DNA of 64,000 bases from an uncultured Thermanaerothrix sp. (GCF_938028735.1 NZ_CALIMF010000004.1:60294-124293), one strand, 5' to 3'. Shown: positions 16,423 to 25,473, numbered from the stretch's first letter. Numbers and translations are program-made. Notes: generated from the letters alone by a model not told the origin.

Positions 16423-17382
16423 ATGCGGGGAGTCTCACGCCACGTTTCCGCCTTGATCATTCTGCTCTGCCTGACTGTATTCATCCGCAGTGGGTATGCC
16501 CAGACCCCTACACCCACTTCTGAGTACCTCAACGGACATGAGGTACGGGGAGCGTTTCTGGAGCAATATCGTAGTGTGGCAGATCCCCTGCGCTTGTACG
16601 GATATCCCATAACCGGTGAATTCCAGACGCTCACCGAACACGGGTGGGTAACCGTGCAGTACTTCCAGCGCGCACGCTTCGACCTGATTACCGACCCCAG
16701 TGGGCGCGAGCGGATCGAGGTTGCTAAGCTGGGCAGCCTGCTCTACCCAGGCCCCGGACCACTGGCCCCTGTCCCTACCGACCCGCTGGCATGCCGCCGT
16801 TTTGAGAACGGCAAGTCTGTCTGCTACGCCTTCCGCCAATTCTATGAAGCCAATGACGGAGAGCGCAACTTCGGCCTGCCCATCTCAGATCTGGAGATTG
16901 CCGAACGGCGTTATGTGCAGTATTTTGAGCGAGCACGCTTCGAGTGGTGGCCAGAGAACCCACCGGGTGAGCGCGTGGTGCTGACAGACTTGGGCAAGCG
17001 CCATTTTGACCTAGTCGTGCGTGACCCTGAACTGACTCGTCCTCAGATACCCCCCAACGCTATCATCGCTCAAATTGTTCCTCAAGCCCAAGCCTTTGTC
17101 GCGCAGGCTCTCATCCCATCGGGTGATCAACAAACCTTGTATGTGATCGTGCGCGACCAATACGGTCGTCCCATTCCCAACGCCAGCGTCTCGGTTACAT
17201 TGCTTGGGCCGGAAGGGGTGCGCCTTACCTATCGTGCGACCGAGACGAACACCGACGGAATCACTTGGCTGTCCTTCTTTGCCGGACGCTTTGCCCCCCA
17301 AACGGTCATTACCCTAAAAGTTAAAGTGCAGGTGCTGGGTCAGGAAACTGAAACCCAGACTTGGTACCGTATCTGGTATTGA
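16423..17382 (+). CDS. Secreted protein with two internal repeats and an Ig-like C-terminal domain
   Basis: 319 residues. A signal peptide (about 1-26) leads to a TPTPT stretch. Two similar units follow, marked by YGYPITGEF...VQYFQRARFDL (about 59-88) and FGLPISDLE...VQYFERARFEWW (about 156-182). These resemble LGFP-like repeats that bind cell-wall material, though I am not sure of the family. The C-terminal 100 residues (IVRDQYGRPIPNASVSVTL) look like a bacterial Ig-like or Big_1 domain. It is probably an extracellular envelope protein. The mRNA appears leaderless. Confidence 0.65.
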   Translation: MRGVSRHVSALIILLCLTVFIRSGYAQTPTPTSEYLNGHEVRGAFLEQYRSVADPLRLYGYPITGEFQTLTEHGWVTVQYFQRARFDLITDPSGRERIEVAKLGSLLYPGPGPLAPVPTDPLACRRFENGKSVCYAFRQFYEANDGERNFGLPISDLEIAERRYVQYFERARFEWWPENPPGERVVLTDLGKRHFDLVVRDPELTRPQIPPNAIIAQIVPQAQAFVAQALIPSGDQQTLYVIVRDQYGRPIPNASVSVTLLGPEGVRLTYRATETNTDGITWLSFFAGRFAPQTVITLKVKVQVLGQETETQTWYRIWY

Positions 17383-17399
17383 ATAAAATTGGGATATGC

Positions 17400-17439
17400 A
17401 AAATCCCCACCCACCGTTATGTGGCCAATGGGTGGGGAT
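17400..17439 (-). terminator. Terminator of hisD
   Basis: An 11-bp perfect stem (17403-17413 with 17429-17439). Read on the minus strand it ends in TTTT, 22 bp after the hisD stop codon. It may also slow transcription from the convergent plus-strand gene, though no T run follows on that strand. Confidence 0.7.
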
Positions 17440-17461
17440 CGCGGCTCTTTGCCTCAATCGT

Positions 17462-18802
17462 TCAGTCGACAGCAACCTCAGCACGGATATCCGCAGCGCG
17501 TGCATGGGCCTCCAACCCCTCGGCGCGGGCCAGAGAGGCTGAGAGGCGCCCTACCTGCCGAGCCGTCTGTGGATCTAGGGCCACCAGGCTGACCAAGCGC
17601 ACAAAATCCCACACGTTTAGCGGCGAAGCAAACCGCGCTGACCCACCCGTTGGCATAACATGGCTGGGACCGGCAGCATAATCGCCTAAAACCTCGTAAG
17701 AGTGTTCGCCCACAAAAATACCGCCCGCCGATTCAATCTTCTCAATCCAGCGCCAGGGATCGGCTACCACTAAGTTCAGGTGTTCCGGTGCATAGGCGTT
17801 AGAAAGTGCAATGGCTTCCTCCAAATCCCGGGTCAGCACAATTCCCGAGCGCTCAACCAGCGAGAGCGCCAAGACCTCGCGGCGCGGCAAGGTTTCCGCC
17901 TGCCGGGCTACCGTCTCCTGCACTTGGTGAGCCAAAATGGCGCTGGGGGTTAACAGAATGGCTGCCGCCAGCACATCGTGTTCTGCTTGGGCCAGCAGAT
18001 CCGCTGCTACCCAATCTGGTCGAGCCGTTTCATCCGCGATGATCACCGTCTCGGTTGGGCCAGCCAATCCGTCAATGCCCACCACCCCATACACCTGCTG
18101 CTTAGCCAACGTCACAAATAGATTGCCCGGGCCCACGATTTTATCCACGCGGGGGATGCTCTCTGTGCCATATGCCAGTGCCGCAATCGCCTGCGCCCCA
18201 CCCAGAACATAAACTTCGTTCACGCCCGCGATGGCCGCCGCAGCCAGGATCACATCCGCCGGGTAGCCACCCTCGCGCTGGGGGGGTGTCACCAGCGCAA
18301 TCTCGCGCACACCGGCTACCCGGGCAGGAATCGCACTCATCAATACCGTTGAGGGCAAGGGTGCCGAACCCCCTGGCACATAAATCCCCACCCGGCGAAT
18401 AGGACGCACCAACTGCCCAAGCGTGCCACCCAAGTCTTGAGTAATCCACGAAGTCAGGGGCTGGCGTCGGTGAAAGGCCTCAATGCGGTTGGCCGCCTCC
18501 TGAAGGGCGTGGCGAAGACTTGCGGGCAGGCGCTCGAGAGCTGCTTGCAGCGCTTCTGGGGGAAGCCGGAAGGTTTCGGCAGACCATCCATCCAACCGTT
18601 GGCTCCACTGGCGCAGTGCGGCGTCCCCATCGTCTCGCACCTCGGCAAGGATACGGGCCACTGCCTGCGCCGGGGTTAGCGGCTCTCCAAAAAGCGCCTG
18701 AATGCGTTCCTTGACAACTGGGGGAACGGTTTGCATATCTGGGGGCTGCCGGTGTAAAAGGGTCCGGCACGCCGAATTGGGATCATAAATTCGCAGGTTC
18801 AT
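17462..18802 (-). CDS. hisD: Histidinol dehydrogenase
   Basis: 446 residues, the normal length. It oxidises L-histidinol to L-histidine in two NAD-dependent steps, the end of histidine synthesis. Visible motifs are [18 protein letters not shown], the Zn-ligand region LLAQAEHD, the catalytic Glu-His pair in [23 protein letters not shown] and the C-terminal EGLEAHA with the last Zn-ligand His. A GGAGG ribosome binding site lies close before the ATG. No other his gene is adjacent. Transcription is controlled by the leader peptide and attenuator just upstream. Confidence 0.97.
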   Translation of the reverse strand: MNLRIYDPNSACRTLLHRQPPDMQTVPPVVKERIQALFGEPLTPAQAVARILAEVRDDGDAALRQWSQRLDGWSAETFRLPPEALQAALERLPASLRHALQEAANRIEAFHRRQPLTSWITQDLGGTLGQLVRPIRRVGIYVPGGSAPLPSTVLMSAIPARVAGVREIALVTPPQREGGYPADVILAAAAIAGVNEVYVLGGAQAIAALAYGTESIPRVDKIVGPGNLFVTLAKQQVYGVVGIDGLAGPTETVIIADETARPDWVAADLLAQAEHDVLAAAILLTPSAILAHQVQETVARQAETLPRREVLALSLVERSGIVLTRDLEEAIALSNAYAPEHLNLVVADPWRWIEKIESAGGIFVGEHSYEVLGDYAAGPSHVMPTGGSARFASPLNVWDFVRLVSLVALDPQTARQVGRLSASLARAEGLEAHARAADIRAEVAVD

Positions 18803-18823
18803 AGGTCCTCCAGTCAGGATAAT

Positions 18824-18853
18824 AAAAAAACCCCGCGGGTTGCGGGGGCTAAG
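18824..18853 (-). promoter_or_regulatory. his attenuator: terminator with a competing antiterminator
   Basis: On the minus strand CCCCGC (18847-18842) pairs with GCGGGG (18836-18831) and is followed by seven T residues (18830-18824), a terminator 22 bp before hisD. The upstream arm region CTTAGCCCCCGC (18853-18842) can instead pair with GCGGTGCTAAG (18898-18888), which lies in the leader peptide gene after its His codons. The two structures exclude each other, as in classic amino-acid attenuation. Confidence 0.85.
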
Positions 18854-18877
18854 AACTGGATTGATCTTATCAGCCGT

Positions 18878-18964
18878 TCAGAGAATGCTTAGCACCGCCA
18901 CCCGCGACTTACGGGCCAGTTCATGATGAGCATGATGGCAATGAAAGAGCATCCTGAACAGCAT
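18878..18964 (-). CDS. hisL: his leader peptide
   Basis: A 28-codon open frame, ATG to TGA, whose codons 8-14 read HCHHAHH, giving five His in seven codons. It precedes the terminator in front of hisD. The segment that would form the antiterminator lies in codons 23-26. A ribosome stalled at the His codons would leave this free, while a ribosome at the stop codon would cover it and allow termination. The ATG is 7 nt after a -10 hexamer, so the leader mRNA is itself probably leaderless. A second ATG at codon 5 is possible. Confidence 0.85.
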   Translation of the reverse strand: MLFRMLFHCHHAHHELARKSRVAVLSIL

Positions 18965-18971
18965 GGCTGCA

Positions 18972-19000
18972 AGTCTAGCACAGTCAATCCCGAACGTCAA
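18972..19000 (-). promoter_or_regulatory. Promoter of hisL-hisD
   Basis: On the minus strand TTGACG (19000-18995), a 17-bp spacer, TAGACT (18977-18972), then 7 nt to the hisL ATG. Confidence 0.8.
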
Positions 19001-19061
19001 GTTTTTGCTTACCCTGCGGTAAAATTCAGGCAGACTCACACCTTAAGCTTAGGAGAAAAGC

Positions 19062-19490
19062 ATGCAAATCGAGATTGCTCATGCTGTCACTGAGGAAATC
19101 GTGGAAGCGTTTGCCCGTCTTATCCCCCAACTTTCCAGTTCCAGCCTGCCCCCCACGCATGAGGAACTGCAAGAGATGGTCAATTCCGATGCCAGTATCC
19201 TCTTTCTGGCACGTGACGATGAGGGACGGATTGTGGGCACCCTGACTCTGGTCGTCTTTCGCATCCCTACCGGGCGCCGTGCCTGGATTGAGGATGTGGT
19301 GGTGGATGAAGCGGCACGCGGGCGCGGCATTGGCGAAGCCCTGACACGCGCCGCCCTGGAGCATGCGGCTCGGCTAGGAGTCAAAACGGTAGATCTGACC
19401 TCACGCCCTTCGCGTGAAGCCGCCAACCGCCTTTACCAAAAAATTGGTTTTGTACGCCGCGAGACTAACCTGTACCGTTACACGCTCTGA
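19062..19490 (+). CDS. GNAT family N-acetyltransferase
   Basis: 142 residues forming one GNAT domain. The acetyl-CoA binding motif A is VVVDEAARGRGIGEALTRAA (about 84-103), and the end motif is NRLYQKIGFVRRET. It transfers an acetyl group to an amine; the substrate is unknown. An AGGAGA ribosome binding site lies before the ATG. It is divergent from hisL, and the two promoters lie close together around 18970-19030. Confidence 0.9.
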   Translation: MQIEIAHAVTEEIVEAFARLIPQLSSSSLPPTHEELQEMVNSDASILFLARDDEGRIVGTLTLVVFRIPTGRRAWIEDVVVDEAARGRGIGEALTRAALEHAARLGVKTVDLTSRPSREAANRLYQKIGFVRRETNLYRYTL

Positions 19491-19500
19491 GAGCCGTGCC

Positions 19501-20538
19501 TCACTCGCGAGCAGTGATTTTCCCAATGTAGCGAAATTGACCTGGTTCACGCGCTCCGGCTTCCGCTAATACAACCGAAAGTGCCTGAACCGGCAGAATC
19601 TCCACCAACGGCAAGGCGGCTTCCGGTACTGCTGGTAAGGGCAACCAAGGCAATCCCTCCGCGGGAGTAGGGCTGAGCCAGGTTACCTGCCCGCCGTAGT
19701 CTTGAATCTCCAGACCGAGCGCGCGATTCAACGCGTAGGTGACCTGTGAACCCCCAAACAACCACACTCCAATGCCCGGCTCAACAATCTCTAGCGGGCC
19801 GTGCCGAAACTGTGCCGCCCCCATCCCCTCCGCGGGGAACTTGGCGGCTTCCTTGAGCACTAGCGCCCCTTCCTGAGCGCTGGCGAGGGAAGGCCCACGC
19901 CCCAAGAGAAAGAGACGGTTCAATCGCCCCACCTGATCACGCAGCCCCGCCAAGTGCTGTGGCCAGGCTTTCAGGTAGGCTTCCATGGCCGCCTGTCCTT
20001 GCCAGAGGATCTCCTTCCAGGCCGAGAGGGATTCACCCAATAACGCTGCAGCCGCCAGTAGGGTCACCGCCAGAGTGTTAATATAGGTGCGGGTAGAAAC
20101 TGTATGCTCAGTTCCCGCATGGAGGGGTAGAATGATATCAGCAGCGCGCGCCAGAGTACTGGATGGATGGTTGGTGACGCCGATCAGTAGCCCGGCGCGA
20201 TGCGTAGCCAAACGCTCCAGAAGGCGGTGAACCTCTGCGCTTTCTCCCGACTGGGAGATCACCCAAAGCAAGGTGCGCGAACTCACTTGAGGCAACCCAT
20301 AATGCAGCAATTCCGCCGTATCCCACAAAGCGACTGGCAGGCCCAGTCCACATAATTTCAACCAGGCCGGGTAAGCCCCGTAATAGGATGCCCCCATGCC
20401 GGTTAGAATCACCCGGTCGTAGTTACCCGCCTTGACAAAACGCGCTACCACCTCCAGGGACTGGGGATCAAATCCCTCCAGAGCATCCCTGAGGCTCTCT
20501 GCCTGCGCAAGAATATCGTCAATATACGGCACCGGCAT
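19501..20538 (-). CDS. Double-SIS-domain sugar isomerase/deaminase (GlmS C-terminal-like, possibly NagB-II)
   Basis: 345 residues with two SIS domains (about 30-165 and 195-330) and no glutaminase domain. Motifs are TGMGASYYGA, VISQSGESAEV and TGTEHTVSTRT-like sequence in the first, and LGRGPSLASAQEGALVLKEA and the EGMGAAQFRHGPLE segment in the second. Proteins like this act as glucosamine-6-phosphate deaminases (NagB-II/GlmD) or fructoselysine-type deglycases. Last gene of the sugar operon, 7 bp after the ROK kinase, which fits phosphorylation followed by deamination of an amino sugar. Exact substrate is inferred. Confidence 0.85.
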   Translation of the reverse strand: MPVPYIDDILAQAESLRDALEGFDPQSLEVVARFVKAGNYDRVILTGMGASYYGAYPAWLKLCGLGLPVALWDTAELLHYGLPQVSSRTLLWVISQSGESAEVHRLLERLATHRAGLLIGVTNHPSSTLARAADIILPLHAGTEHTVSTRTYINTLAVTLLAAAALLGESLSAWKEILWQGQAAMEAYLKAWPQHLAGLRDQVGRLNRLFLLGRGPSLASAQEGALVLKEAAKFPAEGMGAAQFRHGPLEIVEPGIGVWLFGGSQVTYALNRALGLEIQDYGGQVTWLSPTPAEGLPWLPLPAVPEAALPLVEILPVQALSVVLAEAGAREPGQFRYIGKITARE

Positions 20539-20545
20539 TTGCGTC

Positions 20546-21511
20546 TCATCCTCCCTTGATAAGTTTTAAAGCCGCATAGGCCGCGCCCACAGCGCCTGCT
20601 TGAACGCCTAGGCGGGCTACCTCCAGTTGTACTGCGTCAAGCGGAACCACCACACTATGCCGTTTAATCATGGAGTGAAGGTAAGGGGCAAAAACAGGGT
20701 AAGCCCGCATTACTCCACCTCCTAGGATCACCACATCCGGAAGAAAGGCGATAAGCAAGTTCACCAGTCCCAATGCCAGGTAAGCGGCGGTTTCTTGGAC
20801 CACCCGCTGAGCCAGTGCATCCCCCGCCTGGGCAGCCATTACGACAACCCGCGCATCAATTGATTCCAAGCGTCCTCCGGCCAGATCCAACATGATGGTT
20901 GGGGCCCCCTGGGCCAGGGCTTGAGCGCGCCGGGCAATCGCAGGACCGGCTGCTAGGCTCTCCCAGCAACCGCGCGCGCCGCAGTAGCACGGCGGGCCGT
21001 TCATATCCAGAACGAGATGTCCCGCTTCAGGGTGCGCACCCCCTACTCCACGGTACACCTCACCCCGGTAGATAAAGGCGCTTCCGATCCCTGTGCCCAC
21101 TGTCACCATAAGCACGCGCTCACGATCACGTCCTGCCCCCACCCAGGCTTCCCCCAACGCCGCCGCGTCGGCATCGTTCTCCAAGGCAACCGGCACACCA
21201 AACCGCTCACGCAGGGGTTGCACAATTGGCACATCCTCCCAGGTCGGCAGCGTGTACGGATTCTGGATGCTCCCCCGCTGGCGATCAATGGGCCCGGTGG
21301 CTCCCATGCCAATTCCCATAAGAGCCCCACCCCTCGTTTCGGCCAACACCTGCTCGATTAACCCACTGATGCGTTGTAACCCGGCTTGCGGGCCACGCGA
21401 GGCTTCGATAGGGGCTTCTGCCCAGGCCAGCACCTCACCCTGGCGGCTTACTGCCCCCACACGCACATTGGTCCCTCCTAGATCAATACCGATCAACACG
21501 CTCGGGCTCAT
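20546..21511 (-). CDS. ROK family sugar kinase
   Basis: 321 residues. The N-terminal phosphate-binding loop is GIDLGGTNVRVG, and the ROK zinc site follows HPEAGHLVLD with CYCGARGCWES. The catalytic Asp lies in ALENDADAAALGE. No DNA-binding helix-turn-helix is present, so this is a kinase and not a ROK repressor. Candidate substrates are glucose, GlcNAc, mannosamine or allose; the SIS neighbour favours an amino sugar. Start overlaps the permease stop by 4 bp. Confidence 0.9.
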   Translation of the reverse strand: MSPSVLIGIDLGGTNVRVGAVSRQGEVLAWAEAPIEASRGPQAGLQRISGLIEQVLAETRGGALMGIGMGATGPIDRQRGSIQNPYTLPTWEDVPIVQPLRERFGVPVALENDADAAALGEAWVGAGRDRERVLMVTVGTGIGSAFIYRGEVYRGVGGAHPEAGHLVLDMNGPPCYCGARGCWESLAAGPAIARRAQALAQGAPTIMLDLAGGRLESIDARVVVMAAQAGDALAQRVVQETAAYLALGLVNLLIAFLPDVVILGGGVMRAYPVFAPYLHSMIKRHSVVVPLDAVQLEVARLGVQAGAVGAAYAALKLIKGG

Positions 21512-22368
21512 CCTTTGATTGCTCCCGCCGATAACCCGCTGACAATGTAGCGCTGGAACACCAGAGCGAGCAGAACAGGCGGCAGGGCGGCCAACACCCC
21601 ACCCGTCATCATCGCGGTGATATCCACCGCGTAACGCCCAGTGAATTCTGCGATTGCCACCGGCACCGTTTTGGCAGCAATGGTACTGGTAAAGATTAGG
21701 GCAAAGAAAAACTCATCCCATGCGAGCAAAAAAGTGAACAAGGCGGTCGAAACAATCCCAGGCGCGGCAACCGGAAGCACGACCCGAAAGAGTGTCCCCA
21801 GGCGCGAACTGCCATCAATGAGCGCCGCATCCTCCAGCTCCCGCGGCACACTTTCAAAGAAAGTACTCAACATCCAGATGGCAAAAGGAAGCGCAAAAGA
21901 CAGATAGGTAATAATAAGCACAATGGGTTTGTTGAGTAAGGCCAGGCGAGCCGCAATGATGTACAAAGGCACTACTAATGAAATCTCAGGCACCATGCGT
22001 ACCCCCAAAATGCCCATGAACAGCGCGTTGCGGAACGGCAACCGCAAGCGTGCCAGCGCATACCCTGCCAGCGATCCGGTCACCAGGCAGATCAGCGTGG
22101 TTGAGCCGGCCACAATGAACGAGTTACGCAAGGTCACGCTGAAGGTTCGCGCGACCTCAGAAACGGCGGTCCCTGGGATCAGGATATCGCGATAGTTCTT
22201 GAGCGTGGGGTGCTCGGGAATCCAATGTGGCGGCACTGCTAGCAGTTCCGCCCGGGTAGAAATCGAGGAAAGCACCAGCCAGGCAATTGGCGCGTAAATG
22301 AAGAGCAAGACCGGTAGCATAAGTCCCAGCATGAGCAAGGTTGATAAATGACGTCGCCAGCGCTTCAT
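21508..22368 (-). CDS. Sugar ABC transporter permease (MalG-like)
   Basis: 286 residues with six membrane segments and the ATPase-contact EAA loop at EDAALIDGSSRLGTLFRVVLP. It belongs to the carbohydrate uptake type-1 (CUT1) inner-membrane permeases. It overlaps both its neighbours by 4 bp, so translation is coupled. No ATPase gene is in this operon, so a shared MsmK/UgpC-type ATPase from elsewhere is presumably used. Confidence 0.93.
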   Translation of the reverse strand: MKRWRRHLSTLLMLGLMLPVLLFIYAPIAWLVLSSISTRAELLAVPPHWIPEHPTLKNYRDILIPGTAVSEVARTFSVTLRNSFIVAGSTTLICLVTGSLAGYALARLRLPFRNALFMGILGVRMVPEISLVVPLYIIAARLALLNKPIVLIITYLSFALPFAIWMLSTFFESVPRELEDAALIDGSSRLGTLFRVVLPVAAPGIVSTALFTFLLAWDEFFFALIFTSTIAAKTVPVAIAEFTGRYAVDITAMMTGGVLAALPPVLLALVFQRYIVSGLSAGAIKG

Positions 22369-23294
22369 CCTTGCACCTCCGGGCGGTAGAGCAAACGGAC
22401 ATACGCCAGCGCCATGAACAGGGTGAAGAGCGTGATGAGAAATGAGAGCGCTGCGCCGCTGCCCAGGCGACCATAGGAGAAGGATTCTAGGTAGGTAAGA
22501 TAAGAGATAGTGACCGTGCCGAACGCCGGTCCCCCTTGGGTGATCACATAGATAATATCAAACACGCGGAATGCCTCTACCGTGCGGATGACCAGCGCCA
22601 CCAGGATGGCCGGGCGGAGCAGCGGCAAGCGGATGAACCAGAAACGTTGCCAGGCATTTGCGCCATCTACTGCCGCCGCCTCATCCAGTTCCAGTGGCAG
22701 GGTAGCCAGGGCGGCCTGCAGGATCAACGCAATAAAGGGAACACTGTGCCAGATATCCGCCACAATAACTAGGTTGAGCGCGCGCATGGGTTCGGTGAGC
22801 CAGGGACGATATCTCTCAATCAGCCCCAGGCTATACAGCAGGCCGTTCAAGGCCCCATAATCCGCATTGTAAATCCAGCGCCACAGGGCGCCATTGACAA
22901 TGGTGGGGACCGCCCAAGGAATGATCAGGCTGGTGCGCAAGAAAGCCCAGCCCGGCGGACGGGCGTGAATGAGTAGGGCAATCCCCAGCCCCAGCAGTAA
23001 TTCCGCTCCCACTGAAACCACCGTAAAATAAAGGGTGCGCCAGATGGCCTGCCAGAATTGGGCACTGCGTAGAAACACCAGATAATTGCTTACCCCCACA
23101 AAATTCTGCGGCGACGGGTTAGAGAGTGGCGTATCGGTGAAACTCAGCACAAATGTGAATAGGATTGGGAATAAAGTGATGCCGAAGATGAGCACCACCG
23201 CTGGCAAGAGGAACAGCACCCCCTCGCGAATCTCAAATTGTAAGAGTGAAACCGTCTTAGGTGGGCGCACCGTGGCTTGAGCCATGGCAGACAC
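22365..23294 (-). CDS. Sugar ABC transporter permease (MalF-like)
   Basis: 309 residues, six membrane segments, and the EAA loop ELDEAAAVDGANAWQRFWFIRLP. It pairs with the downstream MalG-like protein to form the CUT1 channel. It is separated from the solute-binding protein gene by 60 bp that contain a 12-bp perfect hairpin, which may lower permease expression relative to the binding protein. Confidence 0.93.
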   Translation of the reverse strand: MSAMAQATVRPPKTVSLLQFEIREGVLFLLPAVVLIFGITLFPILFTFVLSFTDTPLSNPSPQNFVGVSNYLVFLRSAQFWQAIWRTLYFTVVSVGAELLLGLGIALLIHARPPGWAFLRTSLIIPWAVPTIVNGALWRWIYNADYGALNGLLYSLGLIERYRPWLTEPMRALNLVIVADIWHSVPFIALILQAALATLPLELDEAAAVDGANAWQRFWFIRLPLLRPAILVALVIRTVEAFRVFDIIYVITQGGPAFGTVTISYLTYLESFSYGRLGSGAALSFLITLFTLFMALAYVRLLYRPEVQG

Positions 23295-23307
23295 ACATCC
23301 TCATAAA

Positions 23308-23335
23308 CCTGGCAGGGGGATTACCCCCTGCCAGG
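23308..23335 (-). promoter_or_regulatory. Intercistronic hairpin after the solute-binding protein gene
   Basis: A perfect 12-bp stem (23308-23319 with 23324-23335) with a 4-nt loop. On the minus strand it is followed only by TTTAT, so it is a weak terminator at best. It probably stabilises the upstream mRNA or causes partial termination. Confidence 0.7.
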
Positions 23336-23354
23336 CCAGACTAGGTATAGACTT

Positions 23355-24653
23355 TTACTTGGATTGCAGTTCGATCCATTTAGCGGCAGCATCATTGAGG
23401 GCCTGTGCCGGCGTCTTCTGCTTGGTTAGGGCTTCCTGAAGGGCCAACTGGAGTGCCTTAGAACCCTCCAGATAATACGGCACCTTGGGACGCACGTGCG
23501 CATAGGGGAATTGTTCCTTGAACATCGGTACCGTCACCGGCGTGGCCGGGTTGAGCGCCTTTAGGGCTTCCAGCGCTTCGCCCTCGTAATTGGCGCTCCA
23601 GATCGGCAATAAGTGCGCCGCGTAGCGCTTCTGCACATCCTCGCTGGTCAGGTATTTGACGTATTCCCAAGCCGCCTCACGATTGGGTGACTTATCCACC
23701 ACCGAGAAGCCCATCGAACCATTGATGGTCGCACTCTTCAACCCTTGCTTGGCCATGGATTCGAACACCGGTACCAGGCTCATCTTAACCTGACCCACTA
23801 CCTGCGATTCTTGCTCGTTCAATGCGGCCAAGTCATACATGTAGAGCCAGTTGAGCGCAAAGGCGGCCTTCCCTTGGGAAAAGACATTGCGCACATCCTC
23901 TTCTACATAGGATACCGAGGCTGGATTGGAGATACCTTCGTCAATGGTTTTCACCATCCACTCCAAGACCTGAACGCCTTTCTCATCATTGAACGCCGGT
24001 TTGCCCTGCTCATCCACAAAACGGCCCCCGTTGCCATACAGCAAAGCCACAAAATCGCAGATGGCGGCTTCGGCTTGCGCCCATGACCAGGCAATGGGGT
24101 ATTCTACCAACCCCTTCTCCTTGATCACACGCGCCTGCTCAACCAGCTCTTCCCAGGTAGCAGGCGGGCGATCAAAGCCGGCCTCTTTGAGGATTTTCTC
24201 GTTGTAGTAGAAGTACTTGGCATCCAATAGCCAGGGCATGCCGTAGATGCGCCCATTGACTGTTGTGATATCCCAGGCCGCGCCAAACACTTTCTCTTTG
24301 GTCTGAGCATCAATCTTATCGGTCACATCCCACAGATAACCCGCCTTGGCAAATTCGGCATACCAGATATCATCCACCAGGATCACGTCGTACGAAGGCG
24401 GGGTTGTGGCCATAGCGGTGACGATCTTGTCGTGCAAGGCGTCGTAGGAAACGTACTCGATTTCTACCTTGATATTGGGATTCTTCTCGTTGAACTCAGC
24501 CACAATGGCATTCATTTCTTCGGGCGTTGGACCAGCCTGCTGCATGGCCAACACCTTGACCACCTTTGGGCCAGCAGGCGCCTGCCCCCCACAACCAGCC
24601 AGCAGCACGGCTATCAGCACTATGAACACCAGCAAACGGCTTACGCTACGCAT
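23355..24653 (-). CDS. Sugar ABC transporter solute-binding lipoprotein (family 1)
   Basis: 432 residues with a lipoprotein signal (lipobox LLAGC, Cys about residue 21) and a family 1 binding-protein fold. Visible are the NPNIKVEIEYVSY start of the N-lobe, YDVILVDDIWYAEF, and YGMPWLLDAKYFYYNEKIL. Trp- and Tyr-rich segments are typical of sugar binding. An AGGAGG ribosome binding site lies before the ATG. It follows gntR by 60 bp in the same operon. Confidence 0.92.
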   Translation of the reverse strand: MRSVSRLLVFIVLIAVLLAGCGGQAPAGPKVVKVLAMQQAGPTPEEMNAIVAEFNEKNPNIKVEIEYVSYDALHDKIVTAMATTPPSYDVILVDDIWYAEFAKAGYLWDVTDKIDAQTKEKVFGAAWDITTVNGRIYGMPWLLDAKYFYYNEKILKEAGFDRPPATWEELVEQARVIKEKGLVEYPIAWSWAQAEAAICDFVALLYGNGGRFVDEQGKPAFNDEKGVQVLEWMVKTIDEGISNPASVSYVEEDVRNVFSQGKAAFALNWLYMYDLAALNEQESQVVGQVKMSLVPVFESMAKQGLKSATINGSMGFSVVDKSPNREAAWEYVKYLTSEDVQKRYAAHLLPIWSANYEGEALEALKALNPATPVTVPMFKEQFPYAHVRPKVPYYLEGSKALQLALQEALTKQKTPAQALNDAAAKWIELQSK

Positions 24654-24713
24654 GGAACACCTCCTGGAACTGAAGTTTGAATTGGGTTAGCGAGTGGAGC
24701 ACAGGATTAGCGT

Positions 24714-25451
24714 TCAATTACCAATGTACTGGCGACCCACATAGAAAGTGAAACGCTTTCCACAGTAGATGGATTTCACAAACTCAATCACTTCGAAACG
24801 CTCGGTGTAGGTCTGACGGTAAGCCGTCAGCACGGGCTCGCCAATTTTCATCCCTAAATGATGGGCAACCTCTGGCGAAGCCGCACTGGCCTCAATTTCT
24901 GCCTCTGCCCAGGTGGGGAAAATGCGATAATGCTCACGCAACACGGCATACAGCGAGGCAGTATTGAAATCAAAGCGATCCAAATCGGGGCATAACCGCA
25001 CCGGAAGATAGGCAATTTCAAAGGCGACAGGCTGGTCGTTTGCCAGTCGCACCCGCTGAAGACAGTATACCGGTTCGCCCACTTCTACATTGAGGCGCTG
25101 CGCCACCCCCTCGTCCGCTGGTAGACGCGTGAATTCCACGACTTTTGAACTCGGCGTTAGACCGCGCGCGCGAATGTCATCGCTGAAAGAACGAAAGCCT
25201 GAAATCTCACGGATACGCGCTTGCGCCACAAAAGTACCTTTCCCTTGACGCGAATAGATGATCCCTTGCTGGCTCAAATCCTTGAGCGCGCGCCGGATGG
25301 TGATGCGGCTAACCCCAAAACGACGCGAAAGTTCAGGCTCCGATGGCAAACGGTCACCTGGTTTCAACCGGCCCTGATGAATCTCCTCAAGAATTTGCTG
25401 CTCGATCTGGTAATAAAGGGGAGTAAAGGGTTGCGGATGCGGAATGACCAT
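24714..25451 (-). CDS. GntR family transcriptional regulator (HutC/UTRA type)
   Basis: 245 residues. Residues about 7-75 are the winged helix of GntR regulators (LPSEPELSRRFGVSRITIRRALKDL, GIIYSRQGKGTFV). The rest is a UTRA ligand domain, which commonly binds sugar phosphates such as GlcN-6-P. I chose the ATG at 25451 because GAGGG is well spaced from it; a longer frame begins at 25499. First gene of the sugar operon, so it probably autoregulates it. Confidence 0.92.
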   Translation of the reverse strand: MVIPHPQPFTPLYYQIEQQILEEIHQGRLKPGDRLPSEPELSRRFGVSRITIRRALKDLSQQGIIYSRQGKGTFVAQARIREISGFRSFSDDIRARGLTPSSKVVEFTRLPADEGVAQRLNVEVGEPVYCLQRVRLANDQPVAFEIAYLPVRLCPDLDRFDFNTASLYAVLREHYRIFPTWAEAEIEASAASPEVAHHLGMKIGEPVLTAYRQTYTERFEVIEFVKSIYCGKRFTFYVGRQYIGN

Positions 25452-25473
25452 CATCGCCCTCGACTTAAGAATC

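Noticed and set aside
18824..18853. T-box riboswitch as an explanation for the hisD leader
   Set aside because: The T-box motif (UGGNACCGCG) and specifier loop are not present, whereas a His-rich leader ORF with competing hairpins is.
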